Source: Candidatus Gallacutalibacter stercoravium
GTDB taxonomy: Bacteria > Bacillota > Clostridia > Oscillospirales > Acutalibacteraceae
DNA length: 33,198 bases
Direction of reading: 5' to 3'
NCBI GenBank assembly: GCA_018716975.1
Contig: DVJE01000039.1
Coordinates: forward strand, 1-33,198
This document shows positions 1-8,207 of the stretch, in pieces (position 1 is the first letter of the stretch; each line of letters opens with the position of its first letter). The notes beneath the pieces were generated by a model. That model saw only the letters and a list, made by a program, of their open reading frames with translations. It was not told where the DNA came from and searched no databases. Made by a program: the position numbers and the translations under genes.

Positions 1-1
1 A

Positions 2-184
2 AAGAGGAAACAAATGCACCAATTGTCGAATGTTTGGATGCCACTGACTATTGTTTTTATAATAGGAGTAACAATGCTTTTTACTGATGCAATTGTTTTA
101 ACCAATACACTTCAATCGGCACTGTTTTGGATTTCTCTAGGTGTCGTATTAAAGCAGGTTGAAATTATAAATATAGAGAGGTGA
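2..184 (+). CDS. C-terminal end of a polytopic membrane protein (partial)
   Basis: An open frame enters from the left edge and stops with TGA at 182-184. About 60 residues are visible. They are very hydrophobic, with one clear membrane stretch (around WMPLTIVFIIGVTMLF) and a second (around LFWISLGVVL), ending in a short polar tail. Lying directly upstream of a glycosyltransferase and a flippase gene, it could be the end of an O-antigen polymerase/ligase (Wzy-like), but that rests on context only; no diagnostic loop is visible. An internal ATG at 14 exists, but the frame is open to the edge, so truncation by the window is more likely than a 56-residue gene. The stop codon overlaps the ribosome-binding region of the next gene, so the two are probably co-transcribed. 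Base composition is AT-rich. Confidence 0.5.
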   Translation, partial: KRKQMHQLSNVWMPLTIVFIIGVTMLFTDAIVLTNTLQSALFWISLGVVLKQVEIINIER

Positions 185-192
185 ATATAATA

Positions 193-1329
193 ATGGGATT
201 TATTGAAAAAAATTATTTTATTAATGATTTTGCCAGGAAAACTATTATGAGCTATTACAATCAGAATGTATTAAAACTAATTACAGAATTTTCAAAAATA
301 GATAGTATAATGGACTATAAAATGTTTTGTGGTTTGATTAATAAGACAGGCGTTTTATCGAAACATCGAAAGACTATTCTTTCGTTAAAACGTGTTTATG
401 GCGAGAGCCTACTGTACGGCCATTTATCGTCCATTGAACATTTTGCTGAAATAAAAAAAAGAGATCTGAAATATTTTCCAATTATGGAACATGGAGTTAC
501 TTTTTGGGAAATTGTAAATGCTTCAGGCTTTCCAAGAGTTTGTCAAGGTGATTATTTAAGAGAAAATTGGAAACGTAAGTATCCCGGCGTACCTTTATTT
601 TGTGTTGGTCCGTATATCCATTATGCAGATTATTACTATTCTTTAGAAAAGCGTACTGCATTAAAAAAAGAGTTAGGAAAAACTCTTCTCATAGTTCCTG
701 CTCATACTCATGAAATGGCTTCTCAAGATTATGATATGCAAGGATTTGTCGATTCTATTATGAGAGCGAAAAGTTCGTATCAAACTGTTATGGTTTTAGC
801 ATATTGGGCTGATTTGAAATATCCGTTGTATGATTGTTTTATTAATGCCGGGGCTAAGGTAGTAAGCGCAGGTTTTCGTGGTGATCCTTATTTTATATCG
901 CGCCTAAAAACTATTTTATCACTAGCTGATATAGTGGTTGGAAATGATATTGGGACTTTTATAGGGTACGCTCATTATCTTAAAAAACCGGTTCGCTTGC
1001 TTCCAAATACTATTGAATATACTTTTAGAGATCTTACTTTGAGTCAGGTGAACCGGGAGGTATATCAGGAAAATTCTAAGCAACTATACCATGCCTTTTC
1101 TGATTCGGGAGATCCGAATATGCAGAATGCTCTCTGTGAAAAATTTTGGGGAATTGGGCATGAAAAAACAAAAGAGGAGCTTAATCAGATATTAAATATC
1201 AATAAACATATATTAAAATATGCAAGGGGGAATATCTCAAAAATTTCGGACGCTGCTTTGAGATATCTTAACTCTAATGAAATTAGTAAAAGCGAATATC
1301 TTTTGCTAAAAAATGCTATATCTTTATAG
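193..1329 (+). CDS. putative glycosyltransferase of a surface-polysaccharide cluster
   Basis: About 378 residues, soluble, with no signal peptide or membrane span. I do not recognise the exact family. The second half (WADLKYPLYDCFINAGAKVV, then ADIVVGNDIGTFIGYAHYLKKPVRLLP) resembles the nucleotide-sugar domain of GT-B-fold transferases of the CDP-glycerol or polysialyltransferase type, in which a GD/GN-x-S/T patch is followed by a 'KPV' strand. A transferase adding sugars to a lipid-linked glycan at the inner membrane face is therefore inferred from fold pattern and neighbours (flippase, CMP-sugar enzymes). The start is placed at ATG 193, preceded by AGAGAGGTG; GTG 181 is in frame but would sit inside that Shine-Dalgarno. 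The gene is much more AT-rich than the genes after 1.35 kb, consistent with recent acquisition. A decarboxylating or pyruvyl-transfer role cannot be excluded. Confidence 0.5.
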   Translation: MGFIEKNYFINDFARKTIMSYYNQNVLKLITEFSKIDSIMDYKMFCGLINKTGVLSKHRKTILSLKRVYGESLLYGHLSSIEHFAEIKKRDLKYFPIMEHGVTFWEIVNASGFPRVCQGDYLRENWKRKYPGVPLFCVGPYIHYADYYYSLEKRTALKKELGKTLLIVPAHTHEMASQDYDMQGFVDSIMRAKSSYQTVMVLAYWADLKYPLYDCFINAGAKVVSAGFRGDPYFISRLKTILSLADIVVGNDIGTFIGYAHYLKKPVRLLPNTIEYTFRDLTLSQVNREVYQENSKQLYHAFSDSGDPNMQNALCEKFWGIGHEKTKEELNQILNINKHILKYARGNISKISDAALRYLNSNEISKSEYLLLKNAISL

Positions 1330-1346
1330 AATTGGGTTGGATAAGT

Positions 1347-2765
1347 ATGCAAAAATTACGCGGTATTATTCATTCAAAAAACGAAAACGTTTTGGCGATA
1401 TTTAATATTCTAGGCCCCATTGTGCTAAACGGCATTAACTTTTTTACGGTACCTATTTTTACACGTTTGCTGGGCACGGAAAATTACGGCATTGTCTCGC
1501 TGTACACCACGTGGGTGCAGGTGCTCTCTATCGTTATGGGCATTCAAACGGGCGGAACCATTGCTGTTTCTAAGGCGCAGCTAAAGGCAGAAGAGCAAGA
1601 CGGCTATTATTCTAGTATTTTAACGCTATCCTGTTTGACTTCGGCGGTGGTCACGGTGCTTACCGCCTTGTTTATCGGCCCGGTATCTTCCTTTACCCAG
1701 TTTACGCCGGCATTGGTTTTTGTTATGCTGTTGCAGTCTTTTGGATCTTATGTGATTAACTTTGCTTCTTTGAAATTTACCTATCACAAAGAGGCGTTTG
1801 CCAATTTTGCCGTTTCAACAGGGGTAGCCATTGTTTCCGTGGCGCTATCTCTAATATTGGTCTATCGCATTGATAGCTTTGAAAACCGGTATTGGGGTAG
1901 GATACTTGGCTACGCAGCTCCCACGGCGTTGGCCGGCTTAGCAATTTTGGTTGTTTTTTTACTGAGAGGAAAGGTGTTTTTTAACAGCCGTTATTGGAAG
2001 TTTTGCCTGCCGCTGTGTTTGCCTTTGGTTTTTCATGGATTGTCTCATATCATTTTAGGGCAGTCAGACAGGGTCATGCTGCAGCAAATCTTGCAAGATG
2101 CCGGCGCAGTGGGCATTTATAGCTTTATTTTTACTTTAACTCATAGTTTAAATATTATATGGAGCGCCCTTAACAATACCTGGGTGCCCTTTTACTACGA
2201 TTTTGTGGGCAGAGGGGAAACGGATACAATCCTACGCAGGAGCCGTAATTATATCTTTCTTTTTACGGCGCTGTGCGTTGGATTTATTTTAGTTTCTCCC
2301 GAATTTACGATGCTGTTCGCGTCAGAGGACTTTTGGTCTGGCATGAGCCTGATTCCCGTTATGGTGGTTTCGGTTTATATGGTGTTCCTTTACAGTTTTC
2401 CGGTGAATTTTGAATTTTACCACAAAAAGACCTCTGTAATTGCAGTGGGCACGTGCAGCGCTGCGGTGTTGAATATTGTGCTCAATTTTCTATTGATTCC
2501 GGTTTGGGGGACCATGGGGGCGGCTTTGGCCACCATGGCCGCGTATATGCTTCTGTTTTGTTTCCATCAGGTTCTGGCAAACCGCATTGGCAATGGCGCC
2601 TATCATTATAAATCTGTGATGTTTCTTCCGGGCTTAGGCGTATTGGTATGCGCTTGCGCCGTGTTTTACCTCACTGCCGACTTTTGGTATATCCGTTGGG
2701 CCTTGGCGCTGCTAACCGCAGCTTTGCTCATTCGGCGCGTAGTAAAACAAAGAAGTATCTTTTGA
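1347..2765 (+). CDS. Wzx-type oligosaccharide flippase (MOP superfamily)
   Basis: About 472 residues with some 12-14 predicted membrane helices. The N-terminus (NILGPIVLNGINFFTVPIFTRLLGTENYGIVSLYTTW) is the typical polysaccharide-biosynthesis/Wzx opening, in which a first helix leads into the 'PIFTRLLGTxxYG' loop. A mid-protein charged loop (GQSDRVMLQQILQDAGAVG) and 'NFLLIPVWGTMGAALAT' near residue 385 are also characteristic of the family. The known role is to flip undecaprenyl-diphosphate-linked repeat units from the cytoplasmic to the outer face of the membrane. It follows the glycosyltransferase by 17 bases and precedes the CMP-sugar genes by about 30, so it sits in the same operon. ATG 1347 is preferred; an in-frame TTG at 1332 has no better ribosome binding site. 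GC content rises here compared with the preceding gene. Confidence 0.85.
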   Translation: MQKLRGIIHSKNENVLAIFNILGPIVLNGINFFTVPIFTRLLGTENYGIVSLYTTWVQVLSIVMGIQTGGTIAVSKAQLKAEEQDGYYSSILTLSCLTSAVVTVLTALFIGPVSSFTQFTPALVFVMLLQSFGSYVINFASLKFTYHKEAFANFAVSTGVAIVSVALSLILVYRIDSFENRYWGRILGYAAPTALAGLAILVVFLLRGKVFFNSRYWKFCLPLCLPLVFHGLSHIILGQSDRVMLQQILQDAGAVGIYSFIFTLTHSLNIIWSALNNTWVPFYYDFVGRGETDTILRRSRNYIFLFTALCVGFILVSPEFTMLFASEDFWSGMSLIPVMVVSVYMVFLYSFPVNFEFYHKKTSVIAVGTCSAAVLNIVLNFLLIPVWGTMGAALATMAAYMLLFCFHQVLANRIGNGAYHYKSVMFLPGLGVLVCACAVFYLTADFWYIRWALALLTAALLIRRVVKQRSIF

Positions 2766-2798
2766 TGACACACAATTAAAATTAAAGAGGGGTTCTAT

Positions 2799-4445
2799 AT
2801 GAGGATTTTGGCCATTATACCGGCCCGTGGCGGCTCAAAGGGGATTCCACGGAAAAATGTGCGGCTGATGCACGGTAAGCCTCTGATTTATTATGCAATC
2901 CATAATGCGCAGCAGTGTTCTGCTATTACCGACGTGGCGGTTAGCAGCGACGATGAAGAAATTTTAGAAATTGCCCGCAGTTATGGGGCGGAGGCGTTAG
3001 AACGGCCGGCGCGCCTGGCGGAAGACGCCGTAACGTTGGATCCGGTTATTTATGACGCCGTGTGTCAAATGGAGCGCAAGCGCGGCGTGCGCTATGATGT
3101 GGTTGTTACCCTACAGCCAACATCGCCGGTATTGCGCCCCCAAACCCTAGAGGGGGCGTTGCAATCGTTTGTCTCTGCGCAAGTGGATACCTATATTAGC
3201 GCCACCAACAAGCCGCATTTGTCGTGGTCTAAAAATGAAGAGGGTTACTATCCCTTGTACGAAAAGCGGTTGAACCGCCAGCAGTTGCCCCCCAATTATC
3301 TGGAAGCCGGCGCCTTTTTTATTACCCGCAGGCAGTTTGTAACAGAAAACAGCCGTATGGGTAACCGAATTTCTGTGTATGAAATCCCGGAGCAGGAGGC
3401 CGTGGATATTGACTCTGTTAGCGACTGGATTATTTGTGAGACCATTCTGGGCCGCAAAAAAATTGTGCTGCGGGCAGACGGTTACCGTGCATTGGGCATG
3501 GGGCATATCTATCATTGCTTAACCTTGGCATATAACCTGATTGGACACGAAGTGATGTTCGTAACGAAAGCGGCGCATCAAGAGGGGATAGAGAAACTTC
3601 GAGAATCATTTATGCCCATGACGGTGGTGGAAAACGACGAGGAGTTTTTCCGTTTTCTGAAGGAGTACCGTCCGGATGTGGTGGTGAACGACTGTTTGGA
3701 TACCACTGCAGAATATGTAAAAACCTTAAAATCGCTTTGCCCCCGGGTGATTACCATTGAGGATATGGGAGAGGGAACCCATTATGCGGATGCAGTTATC
3801 AACGCACTGTACGAGGAGGGTGAAACCGCGTCGCGGCATAATGTGTATAGCGGCGAAGATTATATTTGCCTGCGGGATGAATTTTTGACAGCAGAGCCAA
3901 AGCCTTTAGCCAAAGAGGTGCGCGAGGTGGTAGTTTTGTTTGGGGGGACGGATCCCTCCAACTTAACCGAAAAGGTTTACCGCTTGGCAAAGAAAGCAAG
4001 CGCTCGTTATCCGCACATGCACTTTACGTTTGTTGTTGGCATTGGCTATGACCATGAAGCCCACGGGGTAGTTTCCTGTGAAAAGTCGAATATAACGGTG
4101 GTGCAAAACGCGAAATTTGTCAGTTCTTATATGAGAAACGCCGATATGGCCTTTACCTCACAAGGACGCACGGTATATGAGTTGGCGGTTTTGGGGGTTC
4201 CGGCAATTGTTCTGGCGCAAAATGAGAGAGAACAACTTCACGCCTTTGCGCAGATGCAAAACGGCTTTTTCAATTTGGGGCTGGGGTCCCGCCTGGAAGA
4301 CGAAACCTTGGAACGCACTTTTGATTTTTTGGTCAACACCCCTCAGTTGCGTGAGGAGATGCGTCAGTTGATGTTGTCTCACCAGCAGCGTCTGAAAAAC
4401 GGCGTAAAGAATGAAGTAAAGCTTATTGTAGGAGAGATGGGATAA
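2799..4445 (+). CDS. bifunctional CMP-nonulosonate synthetase / PseG-like UDP-sugar hydrolase fusion
   Basis: 548 residues in two parts. Residues 1 to about 215 form an N-acylneuraminate cytidylyltransferase (NeuA/PseF/SpsF family): IIPARGGSKGIPRKN at 6-20 (CTP-binding loop), LQPTSP at 105-110, and DID at 203-205 (expected metal ligands), followed by DW. It would activate a nonulosonic acid with CMP. Residues from about 220 to the end match PseG/SpsG, a GT-B-fold hydrolase that removes UDP from a diacetamido-trideoxy sugar: RADGYRALGMGHIYHCLTLA with H236 in the 'GxGH' position, GGTDPSN near 382, and an 'ELAVLGVPAIVLAQN' loop near 460. In the pseudaminate pathway these are steps F and G, on either side of the PseI condensation encoded by the next gene. 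Start ATG follows AAAGAGGGG. PseB, PseC and PseH are not in the window. Whether the sugar is pseudaminate or another nonulosonate, or spore-coat specific as in SpsFG, cannot be decided here. Confidence 0.87.
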   Translation: MRILAIIPARGGSKGIPRKNVRLMHGKPLIYYAIHNAQQCSAITDVAVSSDDEEILEIARSYGAEALERPARLAEDAVTLDPVIYDAVCQMERKRGVRYDVVVTLQPTSPVLRPQTLEGALQSFVSAQVDTYISATNKPHLSWSKNEEGYYPLYEKRLNRQQLPPNYLEAGAFFITRRQFVTENSRMGNRISVYEIPEQEAVDIDSVSDWIICETILGRKKIVLRADGYRALGMGHIYHCLTLAYNLIGHEVMFVTKAAHQEGIEKLRESFMPMTVVENDEEFFRFLKEYRPDVVVNDCLDTTAEYVKTLKSLCPRVITIEDMGEGTHYADAVINALYEEGETASRHNVYSGEDYICLRDEFLTAEPKPLAKEVREVVVLFGGTDPSNLTEKVYRLAKKASARYPHMHFTFVVGIGYDHEAHGVVSCEKSNITVVQNAKFVSSYMRNADMAFTSQGRTVYELAVLGVPAIVLAQNEREQLHAFAQMQNGFFNLGLGSRLEDETLERTFDFLVNTPQLREEMRQLMLSHQQRLKNGVKNEVKLIVGEMG

Positions 4446-4525
4446 GAAAGCCCGTTTGGAGAATGCCGGGAAATATCATTTGGCCGGTTTGATAAAAATG
4501 TGATAAAGAAAGGATGTATTCCCCA

Positions 4526-5599
4526 ATGGAAAGTACGGTAATCCGCAGGGCGCAGGAAGGTAAATTCGTGTTAATTGCTGAAATTGGCGTAAATTATTAC
4601 GATATCGCCACGGAGAGGGGGATTTCCCCCATGGAGGCGGCTAAGCTGATGATACGTGAAGCGAAAGCGGCAGGTATCCATGCGGTTAAATTCCAAACAT
4701 ACAAGGCTGAAACCCTGGCGGCGAAAGCCTCGCCTTATTATTGGGATATTACAGAAGAACCTACCCGCTCGCAGTATGAGTTGTTTCAAAAGTTTGACTC
4801 CTTTGGAGAGGCAGAATACAGAGAACTGGCCTCCTACTGCCGGGAGCTGGAAATTGAGTTTTGCTCCACGGCCTTTGACTTTGCTTCCGCCGATTACCTG
4901 GATTCCATGATGGATATTTATAAAATTTCTTCTTCTGATTTGAGCAACCTCCCGTTTATTGCCCATCAGGCGAAAAAGAACAAGCCTATTTTGCTATCGG
5001 TAGGCGCATCCAACCCAGACGAAATTGATCGGGCGGTGGAAACCATCCGCCGCTATAATCGTTGCCCCCTGGTGCTGTTGCACTGCGTTTTGGAATATCC
5101 AACGCCTTATGCGCACGCCAATTTGAATAAAATTGTAGCCTTAAAAGAGCGGTATCCGGATCTCATTATCGGCTATTCTGATCATACAAAGCCAGATAGC
5201 TGTTATGATGTAATCAAAACCGCTTATTGTTTGGGCGCTACGGTAATTGAAAAGCACTATACCCTAAATAAAGAGCTAAAGGGCAATGATCACTACCATG
5301 CGATGGATCCGGAGGATGCGCGAAAAATTCTGGCAGGCATTGCATTTGTAGACGAGATCCGGGGCAGCTATGATTTGAAGTGCCTGGATAGCGAACAAAA
5401 AGCCCGCAGCAACGCGCGCCGGTCGATTGTAGCCGCTTGCGATATTCCACAAGGAACGGTTATTACGCAAGAAATGCTCACCTTTAAACGTCCGGGTACT
5501 GGTATCTCGCCAACGCAAACTGATCTGGTAGTGGGAAAAACCGCTGCGGTATTCATTGCGGACGACACGATTCTGCAGCCGGATATGCTAAACGATTAG
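4526..5599 (+). CDS. N-acetylneuraminate/pseudaminate synthase family protein (NeuB/PseI/SpsE-like)
   Basis: About 357 residues. The TIM-barrel NeuB domain spans residues 1 to about 270: FVLIAEIGVNY near the start, AAGIHAVKFQTYKAETL, EFCSTAFDFASADYL, YKISSSDLSNLPFI, ILLSVGAS, LLHCVLEYP, IGYSDHT and VIEKHYTLNKELKGNDHYHAMDP. The last part is an SAF/antifreeze-like domain (RSIVAACDIPQGTVITQEML ... GISP). The known reaction condenses phosphoenolpyruvate with an acetamido-hexose to give a C9 nonulosonic acid, which the upstream CMP-synthetase half can activate. ATG 4526 is chosen because AAAGAAAGGA lies about 12 bases upstream; the ATG at 4514 overlaps that ribosome binding site. It is the last gene of the operon, followed by a strong terminator. 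Family assignment is secure; substrate is not. Confidence 0.9.
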   Translation: MESTVIRRAQEGKFVLIAEIGVNYYDIATERGISPMEAAKLMIREAKAAGIHAVKFQTYKAETLAAKASPYYWDITEEPTRSQYELFQKFDSFGEAEYRELASYCRELEIEFCSTAFDFASADYLDSMMDIYKISSSDLSNLPFIAHQAKKNKPILLSVGASNPDEIDRAVETIRRYNRCPLVLLHCVLEYPTPYAHANLNKIVALKERYPDLIIGYSDHTKPDSCYDVIKTAYCLGATVIEKHYTLNKELKGNDHYHAMDPEDARKILAGIAFVDEIRGSYDLKCLDSEQKARSNARRSIVAACDIPQGTVITQEMLTFKRPGTGISPTQTDLVVGKTAAVFIADDTILQPDMLND

Positions 5600-5651
5600 T
5601 AATTTGCCAGAGCAGAGTGTTTCTCCAACATTTGCTTGAAGATGTGATAGT

Positions 5652-5705
5652 GCCGGTAGCTCCCTGTTAAAAAGGGAACTACCGGCTACAGGTTATTTTG
5701 TTTGT
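5652..5705 (+). terminator. intrinsic terminator of the polysaccharide operon
   Basis: GCCGGTAG (5652-5659) pairs with CTACCGGC (5679-5686); after one mismatch TCCCT (5661-5665) pairs with AGGGA (5673-5677), leaving a loop of about 7 bases. A T-rich but interrupted stretch follows. It separates the NeuB-like gene from the acyltransferase gene. Confidence 0.75.
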
Positions 5706-5722
5706 AATGGGGTAGAACATAA

Positions 5723-6804
5723 ATGATTCGTAGCAATTCCTCAAACCGGCTACAGTCTATCGATATACTAAAGGCCTTCGCAATTATGATGGTTGTTTTT
5801 ACGCACGCAAACTGGACTCCTGAAAACAGGATGCACCCTATTTTTCCCTTCTTAATTAATATGGCGGTCCCTATTTTTATGGTGGTTACCGGCATAAATT
5901 GGTGTGGCGCCATCGAAAGAAAGCACTTCCTTAACAGCCCGATGCAATTTGAAGAGTTATACGCTTTGCCTGATATACTAAAAAAGATAGTAAGGCTTAC
6001 GGCTCCGTTTTTGGTTATATTTGCGTGGGAGGTTATCCTTAATATCCAGCATGGCAATGTGTTAACGCTCTCAGAAAATATTCGGGGATTGTATACAGGT
6101 GGATGGGGGCAGGGCAGCTATTATTATCCCGTTATGATGCAGTTGGTCTTCTTTTCCCGGTTTTGTATCTGATTATGAGAAATAAGCCGGAAAGAGGGCT
6201 TGTGCTGTGTTTCCTTTTTAATCTGTTATATGAAATTACGGTACAAATGTATCAGGTGAACATTGAAAGCTACCGGCTTTTTATTTTTCGTTATACGTTT
6301 TTAATAGCCTGCGGCATCTATTTTGGATTTCGGAAAAATATGATTTTCAGCACCCCGTTATATAAACAGTTACGCTGGTGCCTACCAGCGGTCATTGTTG
6401 GATTTCTATATTTATATGTAACTACTTATACGGCATATCGAGAAAAAATCTTTCAATATTGGACGTCCACTAGCATGTTAGTGGCTTTTTGGTGTGTTCC
6501 GTTTCTTTTTGGCTTTATTATTCTTATTGAGCATATACGCTTTCAAATTCCTATTTTACCCATTTTGGGAAAAGCAAGCTACCATATTTTTTTCGTTCAA
6601 ATGCTTTATTATCAATATTATTACAAAGATATTTTACAGTTTTTCGCAGGACAATCTGTATTGCTAATGGCACTGCTTTCTGTTCTCATTTGCACAGCGG
6701 CTGGGGTTGCGTTTTATTTCTTATTGACCCCGGTTGAAAGATATTTGTCAAGATTTTGCGTACAGGTTGTTGATAAATTACGGCAGAGATGGCCTGATGA
6801 ATAG
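5723..6804 (+). pseudogene. acyltransferase-3 family membrane O-acyltransferase, frameshifted
   Basis: Two overlapping frames together give one full-length acyltransferase-3 protein of about 360 residues. The first frame (5723-6172) starts MIRSNSSNRLQSIDILKAF and carries the expected early histidine in VVFTHANW near residue 34 plus the first membrane helices. It derails after YYYPVMMQLVF and stops at 6172. The protein continues in the -1 frame from about 6155 (PVLYLIMRNKPERG) to the stop at 6804 with six or more further helices. A single missing base near 6150-6165 (around CTTCTTTTCCCGG) explains the break. Family members transfer acetyl or other acyl groups to surface glycans from inside the membrane, which fits the preceding polysaccharide operon, though a terminator lies between. 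The break could be a true mutation or a sequencing error. Confidence 0.8.
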
Positions 6805-6847
6805 AAATATACATTTAGTCGGCAAATAAAAAAGAAAGAAGGAAAAC

Positions 6848-7516
6848 ATGATGAAACAGGCAAAGGTGGGGCTTAGCATAGCCTTGTTGTTGGCAGTGGT
6901 TTTGTCTTTTAGCGCATGTAAAGAGGAAGAAACGGTCGTTGCCAGCGGCCAATCGCTGTATGACAAAGGGCTTGCGGTTGTATCTATGATGGATGAAATG
7001 GCGCAGGAATCCTGCGCGCGGCTTTTTACCACAGATGAAGAAACGCTGGCGGTAGTGCAGACGGCGGAGCAGGGAGACTACAGCGCCCCCCAGGCGGTTT
7101 ACAAAGTAACGGTTTCACAAGAAGGGCTAGAGGCACTGGTAGAAACCGGCGGGCTTACCGGCCTTTCGGATCAGTTGCAAAATTATACCAAGCAGCGGGC
7201 GCTGGGTTCGGTGGCCAATATTATCAACGGCGAGAGCGGGGCTGTGCAAGTGGCGGCGGCCAGTATTTGTACGGTGGGGCAAACCTTTGTCAGTCAAGAG
7301 GCAGCGGAGGATGCAATTTATATCTATACCTATGAAAACGCGGTGCCCGCTGCCGTAACCTTTCTTTCAGGAGAAGACGGAGCAGTGACTGCAACCGGAT
7401 GCTTTATTTTTAACGATTCGTTTACCTATGGATCGGCGCAGGAGATACAAACGCGCCTTGGACAAATGCTGCAAGGCGTGCAAGTAACCGAGGTAACCGC
7501 CCCCAGCGCGCAATAA
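6848..7516 (+). CDS. small secreted lipoprotein of unknown function
   Basis: 222 residues. The N-terminus has positive residues, a hydrophobic core (ALLLAVVLSF) and a lipobox-like FSAC with the acceptor cysteine at residue 24, then a charged stretch KEEE: a type II signal peptide. The mature part is acidic and alanine/glycine/threonine-rich, with no domain I recognise. The pattern 'SVANIINGESGAVQVAAASICTVGQTFV' looks like a structured extracytoplasmic domain. It would be tethered to the outer face of the membrane. ATG 6848 is preceded by GAAAGAAGGAAAAC; ATG 6851 is an equally possible start. It lies 43 bases after the broken acyltransferase and 69 bases before a GNAT gene in the same direction, so co-transcription is possible. 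No function is proposed. Confidence 0.75.
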   Translation: MMKQAKVGLSIALLLAVVLSFSACKEEETVVASGQSLYDKGLAVVSMMDEMAQESCARLFTTDEETLAVVQTAEQGDYSAPQAVYKVTVSQEGLEALVETGGLTGLSDQLQNYTKQRALGSVANIINGESGAVQVAAASICTVGQTFVSQEAAEDAIYIYTYENAVPAAVTFLSGEDGAVTATGCFIFNDSFTYGSAQEIQTRLGQMLQGVQVTEVTAPSAQ

Positions 7517-7585
7517 AGGCCACACGCGGTCTGATGATGCAGCAAAATACAAGATGTTTGCGCCCCCAGAGGAGGAAGGTAAGCT

Positions 7586-8095
7586 ATGGCTGTGGAATTA
7601 AGGCAGCTGTCGGTGTGCGACGGCCGCAACGTTTATGAGATGCTGCAAGATATTGGCAGCGACGAATACGGCTTTACCAACGAAGTAAACGGCATGACAT
7701 ATGACGAATACAAACAGTGGCTTGTTAAGCAGGATGCTTACTCCAGGGCAGAGAAGCTGCCCCCTGGGTGGATTCCCCAAACCACTTACTTTCTTTTTGT
7801 GGATGAGCAGCCGGTAGGCATCGCCTGTATCCGGCACCATTCCAGCGAAGAGTTGGAAAAACGCGGTGTTGGGAATTTTGGTTACGCGATTGCCAGGGCC
7901 TACCGCGGCCGGGGGTATGGGAATCTTTTGTTTGAAAAGGTGTTGCCGCAGTGCAAGGCGCTGGGGTATACCAAAATAAAATCATTTGTGTATATAGAAA
8001 ATGCCGCCTCCAACCGGGTGTTTGTCCGGCATCAGGCGACTTTGTTAGGCATTTATCACGGCGAGAAAAATATATACGAAACCCTTGTTCCGTAA
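7586..8095 (+). CDS. GNAT family N-acetyltransferase
   Basis: 169 residues, soluble. The acetyl-CoA pyrophosphate-binding motif A is clear: FGYAIARAYRGRGYGNLLFEKVL (RGRGYGN around residues 110-116), followed by a strand and the 'ENAASNRVFVRHQATLLG' segment typical of motif B in RimJ/RimL-like or ElaA-like acetyltransferases. The N-terminal half contains 'GWIPQTTYFLFVDEQPVGIACIRH', the usual beta-sheet leading to the core. It would transfer an acetyl group from acetyl-CoA to an amine; the substrate cannot be told from sequence. The start follows AGAGGAGGAAGG at good distance. It points toward the minus-strand gene group, with 112 bases between the two stops. Confidence 0.85.
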   Translation: MAVELRQLSVCDGRNVYEMLQDIGSDEYGFTNEVNGMTYDEYKQWLVKQDAYSRAEKLPPGWIPQTTYFLFVDEQPVGIACIRHHSSEELEKRGVGNFGYAIARAYRGRGYGNLLFEKVLPQCKALGYTKIKSFVYIENAASNRVFVRHQATLLGIYHGEKNIYETLVP

Positions 8096-8207
8096 TTTAC
8101 TTTTTAAAGGTAACTCTATTGCCAGAGCCCACTGTGGTAGGAGGTATAAGACGTTATTTCAATGGTATAAAAAGCTTTCAATAAGTATGTTTTTTCCGTT
8201 CGGATTC

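Noticed and set aside
5236-5600. Several short minus-strand open frames inside the NeuB-like gene
   Set aside because: They are antisense to the conserved SAF domain and lack starts with ribosome binding sites.
6140-6172. Programmed -1 frameshifting in the acyltransferase gene
   Set aside because: No X XXY YYZ heptamer in the correct phase and no clear downstream stem-loop; a mutation or sequencing error is simpler.
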